Assembly (NCBI RefSeq): GCF_001686925.1
Contig: NZ_LVEN01000005.1
Location: forward strand, 62,001-126,000
DNA: 64,000 nt
DNA from: Flavobacterium piscis
GTDB lineage: Bacteria; Bacteroidota; Bacteroidia; Flavobacteriales; Flavobacteriaceae
Reading direction: 5' to 3'
How positions within the stretch are numbered: the first letter of the stretch is position 1; each line of letters opens with the position of its first letter. The notes below the pieces were generated by a model. It made no database searches. It saw nothing but the letters and a program-made list of their open reading frames with translations, and had not been told where the DNA came from. The position numbers and the translations under genes were made by a program. This document shows, one piece after another, positions 7,989 through 17,164 of this stretch.

Positions 7989-8531
7989 CTAAATTTTATC
8001 TATTAACTTTTGCAATATCAACTGACCTTCTTCCCAATATTTTAAATCAGACTCAGAATTGATGTGCCCTTTTTGTCCAACGTTTACAAATTCACTTCCC
8101 CACTTTTCAGCAAAATATTGTTTTCTTTCGAAAGAAGCATAAGGATCATTTTCACTTGCCACAAGAATAGAAGGAAAAGGCAATTTATAAATAGGCATTG
8201 GTGAAAAATTACGAATAATGTCAGGAGTGTGCTGAGGTGAATCAACATCCGCAGGAGCCACTAAAAAAGCCCCAACAATATTAGAATTGCTATTTTCTTT
8301 TGCCCAATGTAAAACTAAAGAAACAGCTAAACTATGCGCTACTAAAACAGTTGGTTTATCTAGTTTTGAAACTTCTTCGTTTAATCTTTCGAGCCATTCT
8401 TCTCGAATAGGTTCGTCCCAATTGTCCTGAACTAAGCGTATAGAATTTTCAAATTTTTTATGCCAAAAAGTCTGCCAGTGTTTTTCGCCGGAATTTCCGA
8501 GTCCGGGTAATATTAATAATTGCGTTTCCAT
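7989..8531 (-). CDS. RBBP9/YdeN-type serine hydrolase
   Basis: 180 residues of a compact alpha/beta hydrolase. GLGNSGEKHWQ near the N-terminus is the RBBP9/YdeN signature. The triad is Ser67 (AHSLA), Asp129 (ENDPY) and His156 (GQKGHIN). No signal peptide, so cytoplasmic. It is 21 bases downstream of the next hydrolase gene on the same strand and is probably co-transcribed with it. The substrate is unknown. Confidence 0.88.
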   Translation of the reverse strand: METQLLILPGLGNSGEKHWQTFWHKKFENSIRLVQDNWDEPIREEWLERLNEEVSKLDKPTVLVAHSLAVSLVLHWAKENSNSNIVGAFLVAPADVDSPQHTPDIIRNFSPMPIYKLPFPSILVASENDPYASFERKQYFAEKWGSEFVNVGQKGHINSESDLKYWEEGQLILQKLIDKI

Positions 8532-8552
8532 TGCCGTGGATTTATTTAGTGA

Positions 8553-9377
8553 TTATTTTTTCTTTTCTTTTATAATTCGGTTGATTTCATTAATAAGTAA
8601 TGGAAATGCAGGTTCTGTCATTCCGTGTCCGTAACCGTCGAGTTCATAAAGTTTAGTTTGTTTGTGGCCAACCAGTTTCATCATTCTGGCCATATAAGCG
8701 TTTTCTTCATATCGGCCCAACATCTCTAATTCGCGATCTCCGGTAATTAATAAAAGCGGCGGAGCATCAGCACGCACAAAGAATAAAGGTGCATAAGTAT
8801 CTATAGTAGGAGTGGTTTCCGGAATTCCATTTTCTCTCCTAATTTCAAAATGGGTAATACATTGCCCGCTAAACGGAATTAATCCTGCAATCTTATTGGC
8901 ATCGATTCCTTCCTTCTTTAAATATTCTTTGTTTAAACCAATCATCGAAGCTAAATAACCTCCTGCAGAATGTCCTGAAACAAAAATCAAAGAAGTATCT
9001 CCGCCATAACTGGCAATATTATTAAATGCCCAAGCGACAGCTGCCGCGGCATCATCTATAGCTTTTGCTGCTTTTGCCTTTGGTGATAGTCTATAGTTTA
9101 CTCCAATAATGGCGAAACCTTTATTTTTTAAGGCTTCCGGAATCTCTTTGCTTCCGCCGGTTAATCCTCCACCATGAAACCAGACAATTGTTGCGAAATT
9201 TTTTGTGTTTTTAGGATAATAAATATCCAGGACGCATCTTTCATTTATATAACTATCAGATTTATTGACAGCTGCATTATAATATTGAATGTTTGATTTC
9301 GTTTCGTATTCTAATTTCTGTGAGAAAGAAGTCGTATAGATAAAGAAGAAAGTAAGTAAAAGGATTAATTTTTTCAT
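8553..9377 (-). CDS. secreted alpha/beta hydrolase (esterase/lipase, HGGG type)
   Basis: 274 residues with a Sec signal peptide (MKKLILLLTFFFIYTTSFSQ, cleavage after about residue 19). The mature enzyme has the hormone-sensitive-lipase-like oxyanion motif FHGGG (68-71), the nucleophile GHSAGG (Ser137), Asp214 in TGDRELE and His251 in GYGHGM. It is predicted to be a periplasmic carboxylesterase. It lies directly upstream of the RBBP9-like hydrolase, so the two may act on related substrates. Confidence 0.88.
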   Translation of the reverse strand: MKKLILLLTFFFIYTTSFSQKLEYETKSNIQYYNAAVNKSDSYINERCVLDIYYPKNTKNFATIVWFHGGGLTGGSKEIPEALKNKGFAIIGVNYRLSPKAKAAKAIDDAAAAVAWAFNNIASYGGDTSLIFVSGHSAGGYLASMIGLNKEYLKKEGIDANKIAGLIPFSGQCITHFEIRRENGIPETTPTIDTYAPLFFVRADAPPLLLITGDRELEMLGRYEENAYMARMMKLVGHKQTKLYELDGYGHGMTEPAFPLLINEINRIIKEKKK

Positions 9378-9466
9378 TTTAAAAATATTGAATTGTTGTT
9401 GAGTTTTTAATCAGTTTGAAAGTCTAAAATCTAAAAATCTAAACTTTAAAATAATAAATTAATATA

Positions 9467-9500
9467 TAAAAAAAGTCCAAAATGCAGAACATATTGGACT
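9467..9500 (-). terminator. terminator of the DUF3276 gene
   Basis: AGTCCAA (9474-9480) pairs with TTGGACT (9494-9500), extended by an inner ATG/CAT. The A-run at 9467-9473 reads as T on the minus strand, next to the stop at 9527. Confidence 0.8.
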
Positions 9501-9526
9501 CGTACTTTTTAAAAAGTTATTTTCGA

Positions 9527-9910
9527 CTAAATATCGTCAAAATCAATATCGGTAAAACTGGTTCTTTGTCCTTCAGGTTTATCAGAACCATATTCTTTTT
9601 TAAAATCTTTTTGGTGTCTCTCAGAAATTACTTCTTCGCCTTTGTGGTTCAAGACATATGAAGTCATTTCTTCTAGTATTTCAGCGAAAGCACTAAAATC
9701 TTCTTTGTACAAGTAAATTTTGTGTTTTTTAAAATGAAAAGAGCCATCTTCTTCGGTAAATTTTTTGCTTTCTGTAATAGTGATATAATAATCATCAGCT
9801 TTAGTAGCTCTCACATCAAAGAAATAAGTTCTTCTTCCTGCTCGTAATACTTTAGAAAAAATCTCTTCTTTTTCTAACATGTCATTTTCTCTCATAATAC
9901 GTTCTATCAT
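9527..9910 (-). CDS. DUF3276 protein (PUR-alpha-like nucleic-acid binding)
   Basis: 127 residues. The core AGRRTYFFDVRATKADDYYITITESKK followed by a second beta unit is the bacterial PUR domain, related to Borrelia BpuR and eukaryotic Pur-alpha, that binds single-stranded DNA or RNA. An acidic and polar C-tail ends in FTDIDFDDI. Nearly every Bacteroidota genome has one copy; a post-transcriptional role is inferred from BpuR. A second ATG five codons downstream is also possible as the start. Confidence 0.85.
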   Translation of the reverse strand: MIERIMRENDMLEKEEIFSKVLRAGRRTYFFDVRATKADDYYITITESKKFTEEDGSFHFKKHKIYLYKEDFSAFAEILEEMTSYVLNHKGEEVISERHQKDFKKEYGSDKPEGQRTSFTDIDFDDI

Positions 9911-9963
9911 TTTTGGAATTAATAGTACTCAAAAATCATAAAAAATTATCTATTACGCAACAT

Positions 9964-11742
9964 TTAAAGTAATTCTTTTTCCGAAAGTTGTTTTAAATAT
10001 AACGATGCATAATATCCTTCCTGATTTATTAATTGATTATGAGAGCCTTGTTGGATGATCCTTCCGTCTTCTAAAATGATTATCTTATCTGCATTCTTTG
10101 CAGAGGATACTCTGTGGCTTACAATTATTGTAGTTTTATCTTTACAGATTTCGAATAAATTATTCAAAATTGTTTCTTCGGTTTCGGTGTCCACTGCCGA
10201 TAAACAATCGTCAAAAAGGAGTATTGCCGGGTTTTTAATAATAGCACGTGCTATAGATACACGCTGCTTTTGTCCGCCCGAAAGTGTGATACCTCTTTCT
10301 CCTAAAATAGTGTCGTATTGTTTGTTGAAAGCGGCAATATTATCGTGAACTACAGCATTTTTGGCAGCTTCAATTACTTCTTCGTCTGTAGCGTTTTGAT
10401 TACCAAATTTGATATTGTTCTTAATAGTATCAGAGAACAGAAATGCATCCTGAGGCACAATTCCGATATTGTTTCTTAAATCATTTAGGTTTAAAGTGCT
10501 TATTTCTTGCTGATCAATGGTAATTTTTCCATCGGTAACATCATATAAACGCGAAATCAGGGATAAAATAGTCGATTTTCCGGAACCAGTTTTTCCTAAA
10601 ATAGCCAGTGTTTCTCCTTTTTTTACTGTAAATGTTACATTTTTCAAAGCTTCGATATTGGTATCTTCATAAGTGTAATTTACATCTTCAAAAGAGATAG
10701 AGCCTTGAATGTCAGAATGGTTTTCGTTTTTATTTTTAATTTCCGGTTCAAGTTTCAAAAACTCATTCAAACGTTTCTGAGAAGCTTCTGCTTCCTGAAC
10801 CATTGATGAAACCCATCCTAACGAAGCAACGGGCCAGGTCAGCATATTTACATATAAAATAAACTCAGCGATCGTACCAATGTTAGGGATCGTTCCGTTG
10901 ATGTACATAACACCTCCAAAATAAATCACCACCAGATTACTAATCCCGATTAAGGCAATCATTAAAGGCCCAAATAGTGATTGCACTTTAGCTAAATCTA
11001 AACTCTTTTTTTTGCTTTCATCGGCAAGAGCCACCATATTATTCTGATGCTGATTTTCTAATGAGTTTGCTTTAATAACTCTAATTCCGGAAAAAATTTC
11101 CTGAGAGAAACTCGATACTTTCGATAAATATTGCTGAAAAGTCGTGCTTCGTTTATTGATTTCAGAACTTAATTTAAAAATACAGTAAGAAAGAATCGGT
11201 AAAGGCAAAATAGTATATAAGGTCAATAATGGCGAAACATTATACATATATATAATAACAATGGCAAAACGTATAAAGGTATTGATGGTGTACATTACGG
11301 CCGGACCAACGTACATACGCACTTTTGAAACATCTTCGCTAATACGATTCATTAAATCTCCCGTACGGTTTTGTTTGTAAAAGTTCTGCGAAAGATTCTC
11401 GTACTGTCTGAAAACCTCATTTTTTAAATCAAACTCAATATGACGTGACATTACGATCAAAGTCTGGCGCATTAAAAAAGTTAAAAAACCCGCAACAATC
11501 GTAGTGGCGATGATTAGCAGTACGTTATGAATTAATCCATCGCGATAGGAGTCAATAATTACTTGCGATGTCTGATCAGTTTCTGGCAGCTTATCAAACT
11601 TTTCGATAGCGTTTAAAGATTTACTAATAAGCTTAGGAGTAAATAAAGAGAATATTTGTGCGATTATGGTGATTAAAATTCCTAAAGAGAAACTATATTT
11701 ATATTTTATGAAATATTTGTTTAAATAGCTTAATTCTTTCAT
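9964..11742 (-). CDS. ABC exporter half-transporter (MsbA/MdlA-like)
   Basis: 592 residues. Six membrane helices occupy roughly residues 15-320, followed by one nucleotide-binding domain with Walker A GKTGSGKST (383-391), signature LSGGQ (487-491) and Walker B ILLFDD (507-512). The residue after the Walker B Asp is Asp512, where active exporters usually have the catalytic Glu; this substitution is typical of one half of heterodimeric exporters (MdlA, BmrC), yet no partner gene is adjacent. It is predicted to pump lipids or drugs across the inner membrane. Confidence 0.9.
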   Translation of the reverse strand: MKELSYLNKYFIKYKYSFSLGILITIIAQIFSLFTPKLISKSLNAIEKFDKLPETDQTSQVIIDSYRDGLIHNVLLIIATTIVAGFLTFLMRQTLIVMSRHIEFDLKNEVFRQYENLSQNFYKQNRTGDLMNRISEDVSKVRMYVGPAVMYTINTFIRFAIVIIYMYNVSPLLTLYTILPLPILSYCIFKLSSEINKRSTTFQQYLSKVSSFSQEIFSGIRVIKANSLENQHQNNMVALADESKKKSLDLAKVQSLFGPLMIALIGISNLVVIYFGGVMYINGTIPNIGTIAEFILYVNMLTWPVASLGWVSSMVQEAEASQKRLNEFLKLEPEIKNKNENHSDIQGSISFEDVNYTYEDTNIEALKNVTFTVKKGETLAILGKTGSGKSTILSLISRLYDVTDGKITIDQQEISTLNLNDLRNNIGIVPQDAFLFSDTIKNNIKFGNQNATDEEVIEAAKNAVVHDNIAAFNKQYDTILGERGITLSGGQKQRVSIARAIIKNPAILLFDDCLSAVDTETEETILNNLFEICKDKTTIIVSHRVSSAKNADKIIILEDGRIIQQGSHNQLINQEGYYASLYLKQLSEKELL

Positions 11743-11888
11743 TTTTTTAAGAGATTCAATGTTGAATTGTGTTGATTTTATAAAATTTTATGAATTAAAA
11801 TTAACGGAAAGTATAATTTAATCAAAACAAAACGATTGTTATATTGTTATTTTAAAGATAAAAAATTAGCACAATTGTATTTTTTATA

Positions 11889-11896
11889 TAAATTTG
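11889..11896 (+). promoter_or_regulatory. -7 box of the leucine dehydrogenase promoter
   Basis: TAAATTTG (TAnnTTTG), predicting a start near 11901 and a leader of about 45 bases before the ATG at 11946. No well-placed -33 TTG was found. Confidence 0.4.
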
Positions 11897-11945
11897 AGAA
11901 GTCTTTTTGACAAATTCATAATTTAATCTAATAAATACTAGCGCT

Positions 11946-13055
11946 ATGGATGCAACTTTCGCAACTGGAAAGGAACTTCAAAAAATGGATCCTGTTTTTG
12001 GTCAACTGTCTTTTGATGATCACGAACAAATTGTTTTTTGCAATGACAAAGATACAGGTTTAAAAGCAATTATTGGTATTCATAATTCAGTTATGGGGCC
12101 AGCTTTAGGAGGAACCAGAATGTGGAACTATAATACTGAATGGGAAGCATTAAACGATGTTTTGCGTCTTTCAAGAGGTATGACATATAAATCTGCCATC
12201 ACAGGATTAAACATTGGTGGAGGTAAAGCAGTAATTATTGGTGATGCTAAAACGCAAAAAACACCAGAATTAATGCGCAAGTTTGGAGAGTTTGTACACT
12301 CTTTGGGCGGAAGATATATTACAGCAGAAGATGTTGGAATGGAAACTAAGGATATGGACACTGTAAGAGATGTAACGCCTTATGTTACAGGTATCTCTGA
12401 AGAAAGAGGTGGTTCAGGAAATCCTTCTCCAATAACTGCTTATGGTGTTTATTTAGGAATGAAAGCTGCTGCTAAAAGTCAGTTTGGTACTGATGTTTTA
12501 GAAGGGAAAAAAGTTTTGGTTCAGGGAATTGGTCACGTTGGTGAAGCTTTAGTAGAATATTTAACTAAAGAAGGAGCAATCGTTACTATTACTGATATCA
12601 ATGAAGAAAAATTATTTCAGGTAGCTGCAAAATATAACGCAACAGTTTACACTGGTGAAGATTTATATACTGCAGATGTTGATATTTATGCGCCATGTGC
12701 AATGGGAGCCATCATTAATGATGATACAGTAAATAAAATTAAAGCTAAAGTAATTGCTGGTGCTGCCAACAATCAATTAGCAGATGAAAATATTCACGGA
12801 GCAAGATTACAGGAAAGAGGTATTTTATATGCTCCTGATTTTCTGATCAATGCCGGTGGAATTATCAATGTGTATGCTGAATTAGAGCACTATGGTAAAG
12901 CCGAAATCATGACAAAAACCGAAAATATCTACAATACTACTTTAGAAATTATCGATTATGCTGTGAAAAACGGAATGACAACACATAAAGCTGCACTAAC
13001 AATTGCTCAAAATCGTATTGATTTAAGAAAAATTGAAAACGCCGCTAAGAAGTAA
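11946..13055 (+). CDS. leucine dehydrogenase (Glu/Leu/Phe/Val dehydrogenase family)
   Basis: 369 residues. The N-terminal substrate domain contains GPALGGTRMW and the catalytic Lys region NIGGGKAVIIGD; a second catalytic motif is TAEDVGM. The C-terminal Rossmann domain has GIGHVGEALVEYL, followed by GAANNQL near the end. This length and motif set fit branched-chain (leucine) dehydrogenases, which convert leucine, valine or isoleucine to 2-oxo acids with NAD+. It is the first step of leucine catabolism; HMG-CoA lyase (24162) performs the last. A hairpin terminator follows directly. Confidence 0.92.
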   Translation: MDATFATGKELQKMDPVFGQLSFDDHEQIVFCNDKDTGLKAIIGIHNSVMGPALGGTRMWNYNTEWEALNDVLRLSRGMTYKSAITGLNIGGGKAVIIGDAKTQKTPELMRKFGEFVHSLGGRYITAEDVGMETKDMDTVRDVTPYVTGISEERGGSGNPSPITAYGVYLGMKAAAKSQFGTDVLEGKKVLVQGIGHVGEALVEYLTKEGAIVTITDINEEKLFQVAAKYNATVYTGEDLYTADVDIYAPCAMGAIINDDTVNKIKAKVIAGAANNQLADENIHGARLQERGILYAPDFLINAGGIINVYAELEHYGKAEIMTKTENIYNTTLEIIDYAVKNGMTTHKAALTIAQNRIDLRKIENAAKK

Positions 13056-13074
13056 TTTTTAGTTTAAAGTTTAC

Positions 13075-13137
13075 AGTCTCAGTATTCCGTCTCAGTTTTG
13101 CAATGTAAACTGTGACTGAATACTGAGACTTTTTTTA
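13075..13137 (+). terminator. long hairpin terminator after leucine dehydrogenase
   Basis: AGTCTCAGTATTC (13075-13087) pairs perfectly with GAATACTGAGACT (13118-13130), with a second inner stem (13089-13098 with 13107-13116, one mismatch) and a T-run. It is built from the same CAGTCTCAGT words as the 7.8 kb repeat, and more copies follow to 13206. Confidence 0.8.
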
Positions 13138-13242
13138 TTCTGTAAACTGCGACTTTTCAACACATTTTGAATAATAGTGAAAACTGCGACCGAAAACTGT
13201 GACTTTTTTACGAATTAATTTTAATATCAGGTCTTAAATACT

Positions 13243-13250
13243 TATTTTTG
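13243..13250 (+). promoter_or_regulatory. -7 box of the nusB promoter
   Basis: TATTTTTG fits TAnnTTTG. Transcription would start near 13255, about 24 bases before the GTG start of nusB. Confidence 0.45.
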
Positions 13251-13278
13251 CAGACTAATTTTTAAATGTTCTTACAAG

Positions 13279-14223
13279 GTGGTAAATAGAAGACACATAC
13301 GCGTTAAAGTAATGCAATCCATTTATGCAATGCATCAAAGCGGTTCTGATAATCTGGAAAAAGAGGAAAAATTTCTTTTTTACAGCATTGATAACATTCA
13401 GGACTTATATCTTATAATGCTTTCTTCATTGATTGAAATTTGCAAAAAAGAATCTGTTTTCTTGCATTTATCAAGTAAAAAACATCTTGCAACTGCTGCA
13501 GAACGTAATCCGAACGAAAAGTTCATCAACAACAAAATTTTCCAACTTCTTGCCGAAAGTAATTCTTTGAGTATTGCTTTAGAAAATCGTAAAATCAACA
13601 ACTGGTCGTTGAATGATGATTATATCATTTTGCTGTTAAATGATATTAAAGCCAGCGAATTGTATGCAAAATACATGAGCACTACAGTTAATACATTTGA
13701 AGAAGACAGACAATTTGTAATCGATTTATTTGCAGATGTAATAGTTCCTAACGAAAAATTATATGAGTATTTAGAAGATGATAAATTAACCTGGGTTGAT
13801 GATATTCCGGTTGTAAATACACATATCGTTAAGCAATTAAAAGCAATTAAAACTCAGGATCCTGATGATTTTAGAGTGCCAAAATTGTATAAAGATGTTG
13901 AAGATAAAGATTTTGCTAAAGATTTATTCAGAAGAACAGTTTTAAACGAATCAATCTTAGCCAAAGAATATGATGATAAAACTCCAAACTGGGACAGTGA
14001 AAGAATAGCTGAAATTGATACTATTATTTTGAAAATGGCAATTTGCGAATTTTTGAAATTTCCATCTATTCCGGTAAAAGTAACTCTTAACGAATATTTA
14101 GAAATTGCGAAAGAGTATTCTACACCAAAAAGTAGTATTTTTATCAACGGAATTTTAGATAACCTTGTTAAAGAGCTTACGGCTAATAAAAAGATGATTA
14201 AAGTAGGTAGAGGTTTGATGTAA
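13279..14223 (+). CDS. nusB: transcription antitermination protein NusB (long Bacteroidota form)
   Basis: 314 residues, about twice the length of E. coli NusB. The N-terminus NRRHIRVKVMQSIYAMHQ is the RNA-binding arginine-rich start of NusB; the helical NusB domain resumes in the C-terminal part (RIAEIDTIILKMAICEFL, PVKVTLNEYLEIAKEY, FINGILDNLVKEL). The middle third is extra, as in other Bacteroidota. It would bind boxA RNA with NusE/S10 to support rRNA antitermination. The start is GTG; an upstream ATG at 13266 is out of frame. yajC follows about 125 bases downstream. Confidence 0.93.
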   Translation: MVNRRHIRVKVMQSIYAMHQSGSDNLEKEEKFLFYSIDNIQDLYLIMLSSLIEICKKESVFLHLSSKKHLATAAERNPNEKFINNKIFQLLAESNSLSIALENRKINNWSLNDDYIILLLNDIKASELYAKYMSTTVNTFEEDRQFVIDLFADVIVPNEKLYEYLEDDKLTWVDDIPVVNTHIVKQLKAIKTQDPDDFRVPKLYKDVEDKDFAKDLFRRTVLNESILAKEYDDKTPNWDSERIAEIDTIILKMAICEFLKFPSIPVKVTLNEYLEIAKEYSTPKSSIFINGILDNLVKELTANKKMIKVGRGLM

Positions 14224-14348
14224 GATTGAAAGAAATTCCAATCTGATAAAATTCCAAATTCCAATTGAGATGTCACTCTGAGCGTAGTCAAAGAGCCAAA
14301 TTTCAAAGAAAACATAAATATTAATAACAAAAATAAAAACTGAATACT

Positions 14349-14621
14349 ATGCAAGATTTAATGAAATTTGCTCCTTATTTACTAATGTTTGTAGTGTTAT
14401 ATTTCTTCATGATCAGACCACAACAAAAAAGAGCAAAAAACGAAAAAGAATTTGAAAGCAGCCTAAAAGTAGGTGATAAAATAATTACAAAAAGTGGTTT
14501 TCACGGTAAAATCGTTGAGCTTGCTGAAACAAGTGCAATAATCGAAACAATGTCTGGAAAATTAAAAATCGAGCGTTCAGCAATTTCTATGGAAATGAGT
14601 GCTGCTTTGAAAAAAGCTTAA
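14349..14621 (+). CDS. yajC: preprotein translocase subunit YajC
   Basis: 90 residues: one N-terminal membrane helix (about residues 6-22, PYLLMFVVLYFFMI), then RPQQKRAKNEKEFESSLKVGDKI with GFHGKIVE, the conserved soluble YajC domain. It is part of the SecDF-YajC holotranslocon in the inner membrane. It lies downstream of nusB, an order often seen in Bacteroidota. Confidence 0.95.
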   Translation: MQDLMKFAPYLLMFVVLYFFMIRPQQKRAKNEKEFESSLKVGDKIITKSGFHGKIVELAETSAIIETMSGKLKIERSAISMEMSAALKKA

Positions 14622-14649
14622 TAATTTTTAGAAATTCCAATAAAATTAA

Positions 14650-14689
14650 AATCCCAAATTCCAATTATGGAGTTTGGGATTTTTTTTTG
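14650..14689 (+). terminator. terminator of yajC
   Basis: AATCCCAAA (14650-14658) pairs with TTTGGGATT (14673-14681) with an inner TCCA/TGGA, followed by a T-run. It is made from the AATCCCAAATTCC word that recurs elsewhere in the window. Confidence 0.85.
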
Positions 14690-14711
14690 TTTGAAGTTAA
14701 GCGCATTGTGT

Positions 14712-14875
14712 GTCTTTGCGAGGAACGAAGCAAGTAACTCGACAAAAGTTTGTACTGAGTTTGTTCTTCCAATTTTGTAATCCCGAGGAACGAGGGATCT
14801 TCGTAATAAACTCTACACAGTAACTCTCCAATCTTTGTCGAGCTACTTGCGAAGATCCCTCGTTCCTCGGGATGA
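14712..14875. repeat. three copies of a GAGGAACGA intergenic repeat
   Basis: Copies at 14712-14748 (+), 14777-14803 (+) and 14833-14875 (-). The second and third form a 23-base perfect inverted pair (14781-14803 with 14850-14872), and the first and third share GCAAGTA(A/G)CTCGACAAA (14730-14746 with 14834-14850). The interleaved order means alternative hairpins are possible. This fills most of the 14622-15040 gene-free stretch. Confidence 0.8.
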
Positions 14876-14950
14876 CAAGATTGAGGTTAAGCTCTGTAAA
14901 TATGCTAATTGTGATTGCTTTGTTCCTCGTAAAGACTGTAGTTTGCGCAT

Positions 14951-14991
14951 AAAAAAACCTTTGTCAAAGTTTAAAATTTTGACAAAGGTTT
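14951..14991 (-). terminator. terminator of the DUF1801/YdeI gene
   Basis: AAACCTTTGTCAAA (14955-14968) pairs with TTTGACAAAGGTTT (14978-14991). The A-run at 14951-14957 is a T-run on the minus strand. Confidence 0.8.
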
Positions 14992-15040
14992 ATGCTTACA
15001 ATTGGAATTTGGAATTTTAAAATATTGGAATTTTTAAGCC

Positions 15041-15628
15041 TTATCGATATTTATCATTCAACCCAATATTCTCTAATATCATCGGAATCACTTTCTCGAT
15101 TCTCGATAACTTAGTTTTTTCCTGTTTAGCAGTTTCAATATATTCTAAAAACTCATACTGTTTGTAAGGACTGAATTTTTGAAATGCTTCTGCTAAAACC
15201 TTATTCTGACTCATTTCTTTTTCAAGAAGCTCCGAAACAATAGTTTCTTTTTTTGAAGGTTTTATAATTTTTCCCTGTTTTTCGTTTTCTATCGCTTCTA
15301 AGATATATGCTAAAACTTCTGTTTCATTGACTTCTTCTTTTGAAGTAAATCGCCATTGACGTAAAGATTTTGTCTTGTCTTCCTGAGCATTAATGAGTTT
15401 CTTTTTCTCATCTTTTAGAAAAATGCCATTAAAAAACCAAATTGTAAAATATTCTTTAAAACCTCCAATTCCGACAACATTTTTTTTATTGAAAACATAA
15501 ACCGGCCCGCCCCATTTTATGGTTTCAACCAGTTCGGTTTTGTCAATAATTGATTTAAGAAAAAGTAATTCTTCTTCCCATTTATTGACTTTGTCCCAAA
15601 CGTGTTTTTTGTCGGAAGTTGGTTCCAA
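15041..15628 (-). CDS. DUF1801 / YdeI (OmdA)-like protein
   Basis: 195 residues. The first half has the DUF1801 iron-chaperone-like fold (ETIKWGGPVYVFNKKNVVGIGGFKEYFTIWFF), and the second half carries the YdeI/OmdA-type C-terminal helix pair (FQKFSPYKQYEFLEYIETAKQEKTKLSR-type). It starts with TTG one base after the pepT stop, so translation is probably coupled to pepT. No nearby ATG fits. The function of the family is not established. Confidence 0.75.
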   Translation of the reverse strand: MEPTSDKKHVWDKVNKWEEELLFLKSIIDKTELVETIKWGGPVYVFNKKNVVGIGGFKEYFTIWFFNGIFLKDEKKKLINAQEDKTKSLRQWRFTSKEEVNETEVLAYILEAIENEKQGKIIKPSKKETIVSELLEKEMSQNKVLAEAFQKFSPYKQYEFLEYIETAKQEKTKLSRIEKVIPMILENIGLNDKYR

Positions 15629-15629
15629 T

Positions 15630-16907
15630 TTATCTCTTTCTTTTGGTTTTTTCAGTTACATCAAAAGCACTGGGAATTGCAGTTAATTCTGCAATCTTCA
15701 CAATCACATCAGTTGCTTTCTGAATACTTTCTGCAGGAACATATTCGTATTTTCCATGAAAGTTATGTCCACCCGCAAATATATTTGGGCAAGGTAATCC
15801 CATAAATGATAATTGCGATCCGTCAGTTCCTCCTCGAATAGGTTTGATGATGGGTTTGATGCCTAATTCTCTCATTGCTTTTTCGGCAATGTCAACAATG
15901 TGTTTTACCGGAAGTACTTTTTCTTTCATATTGTAGTACTGATCTTTAACTTCGGCAGTTACAATATCTTCGCCAAATTGTTTAGCAAATTTCTTGTTGA
16001 TTTTCTTGGCAATTTTTCCAATTAAATCTTTTCTTTTTTCGAATTTCAACTTGTTGTGATCACGAATAATCAATTCTAAAACTGTTTCTTCGATACTTCC
16101 TGTTATGTGGTGAACGTGAAAGAATCCTTCGTAACCTTTTGTTTCCTGTGGCGTTTCTCCTTTTGGCAGTTCGTTGATGAAATCATTTGCAATCAACATC
16201 GAATTGATCATTTTTCCTTTGGCATAACCAGGGTGAACGCTTTTTCCTTTAAAAGTAATTTTAGCACCGGCAGCATTAAAATTTTCATATTCTAATTCAC
16301 CAATCTGACTTCCATCCATGGTATAAGCCCATTGTGCGCCGAATTTTTCGACATCAAAATGGTGAGCGCCACGACCAATTTCTTCGTCAGGTGTAAAGCC
16401 AATTCTGATTTTTCCGTGTTTAATTTCGGGATGCTGTATTAGATATTCCATTGCCGAAACAATCTCGGTAATTCCGGCTTTATCATCGGCGCCTAATAGA
16501 GTAGTTCCGTCAGTAGTGATGATTGTTTGTCCTTTATATTGTAATAAATCTTTAAAGTAATTTGGAGATAAAACAATGTTTTTCTCAGCGTTTAAGATGA
16601 TATCTTTTCCGTCGTAGTTCTCTATAATTTGAGGTTTTACATTAGCTCCGCTAAAATCAGGAGAAGTATCAAAATGCGAAACAAATCCAATCGTAGGTAC
16701 TTCATGATCTACATTACTTGGTAAAGTTGCCATGATATAAGCTTTGTCATCTATGGTAACATCTGCAAGACCAATTGATTTTAGTTCTTCAACTAGTTTA
16801 TTGGCAAGATTCCATTGTTTTTCTGTACTTGGAGTGGTATTTGAATTTGGGTCTGACTCAGTATCAATAGTTATGTAACTGATAAAACGATCTATAATAT
16901 GTTGCAT
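15630..16907 (-). CDS. pepT: peptidase T (tripeptide aminopeptidase)
   Basis: 425 residues from the ATG at 16907; an in-frame TTG six codons upstream is less likely. M20-family motifs are clear: SHFDTSPDF (zinc His and Asp), [29 protein letters not shown], and [22 protein letters not shown]. This matches PepT, a cytoplasmic di-zinc enzyme that removes the N-terminal residue of tripeptides. The CAAATATA at 16923-16930 reads as a TATATTTG -7 box on the minus strand, giving a short leader. Confidence 0.95.
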   Translation of the reverse strand: MQHIIDRFISYITIDTESDPNSNTTPSTEKQWNLANKLVEELKSIGLADVTIDDKAYIMATLPSNVDHEVPTIGFVSHFDTSPDFSGANVKPQIIENYDGKDIILNAEKNIVLSPNYFKDLLQYKGQTIITTDGTTLLGADDKAGITEIVSAMEYLIQHPEIKHGKIRIGFTPDEEIGRGAHHFDVEKFGAQWAYTMDGSQIGELEYENFNAAGAKITFKGKSVHPGYAKGKMINSMLIANDFINELPKGETPQETKGYEGFFHVHHITGSIEETVLELIIRDHNKLKFEKRKDLIGKIAKKINKKFAKQFGEDIVTAEVKDQYYNMKEKVLPVKHIVDIAEKAMRELGIKPIIKPIRGGTDGSQLSFMGLPCPNIFAGGHNFHGKYEYVPAESIQKATDVIVKIAELTAIPSAFDVTEKTKRKR

Positions 16908-16922
16908 TTCTTTAATTTTTAG

Positions 16923-16930
16923 CAAATATA
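16923..16930 (-). promoter_or_regulatory. -7 box of the pepT promoter
   Basis: TATATTTG on the minus strand, about 16 bases before the pepT ATG at 16907. It supports that ATG rather than the TTG at 16925, which would lie inside the promoter. Confidence 0.5.
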
Positions 16931-17041
16931 AGCAAATAATCAGGGGTTGTGAAGCTGTAAATTATGAAAAATGAAAAAACGGATTGGAAAAAGTTAGCAA
17001 CGAATTCACGAATTTTTGCTAATGGGTATCTCTTCATGCAA

Positions 17042-17152
17042 AAATATAAAATCCGATTTCACGAATTACAATTCATGAAATCGGATTTTATATTTAAATT
17101 AATTCGTGAAGATTCGTGAAATTGCTTCGCCTGTTCCCTTCGGTCGGGTCGG
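17042..17152. repeat. long perfect hairpin and REP-like words
   Basis: A 20-base perfect stem (17042-17061 with 17076-17095) around ATCCGATTTCA, followed by TTCGTGAAG/TTCGTGAAA words and a GC-rich CTTCGGTCGGGTCGGGAC block at 17139-17155. It lies downstream of the FGE-like gene on the minus strand and could terminate it. Confidence 0.7.
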
Positions 17153-17164
17153 GACAAAAAAAAA

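Noticed and set aside
14835..15020. 61-residue plus-strand ORF after yajC
   Set aside because: It is translated from the GAGGAACGA repeat and the minus-strand terminator; no conserved motif.
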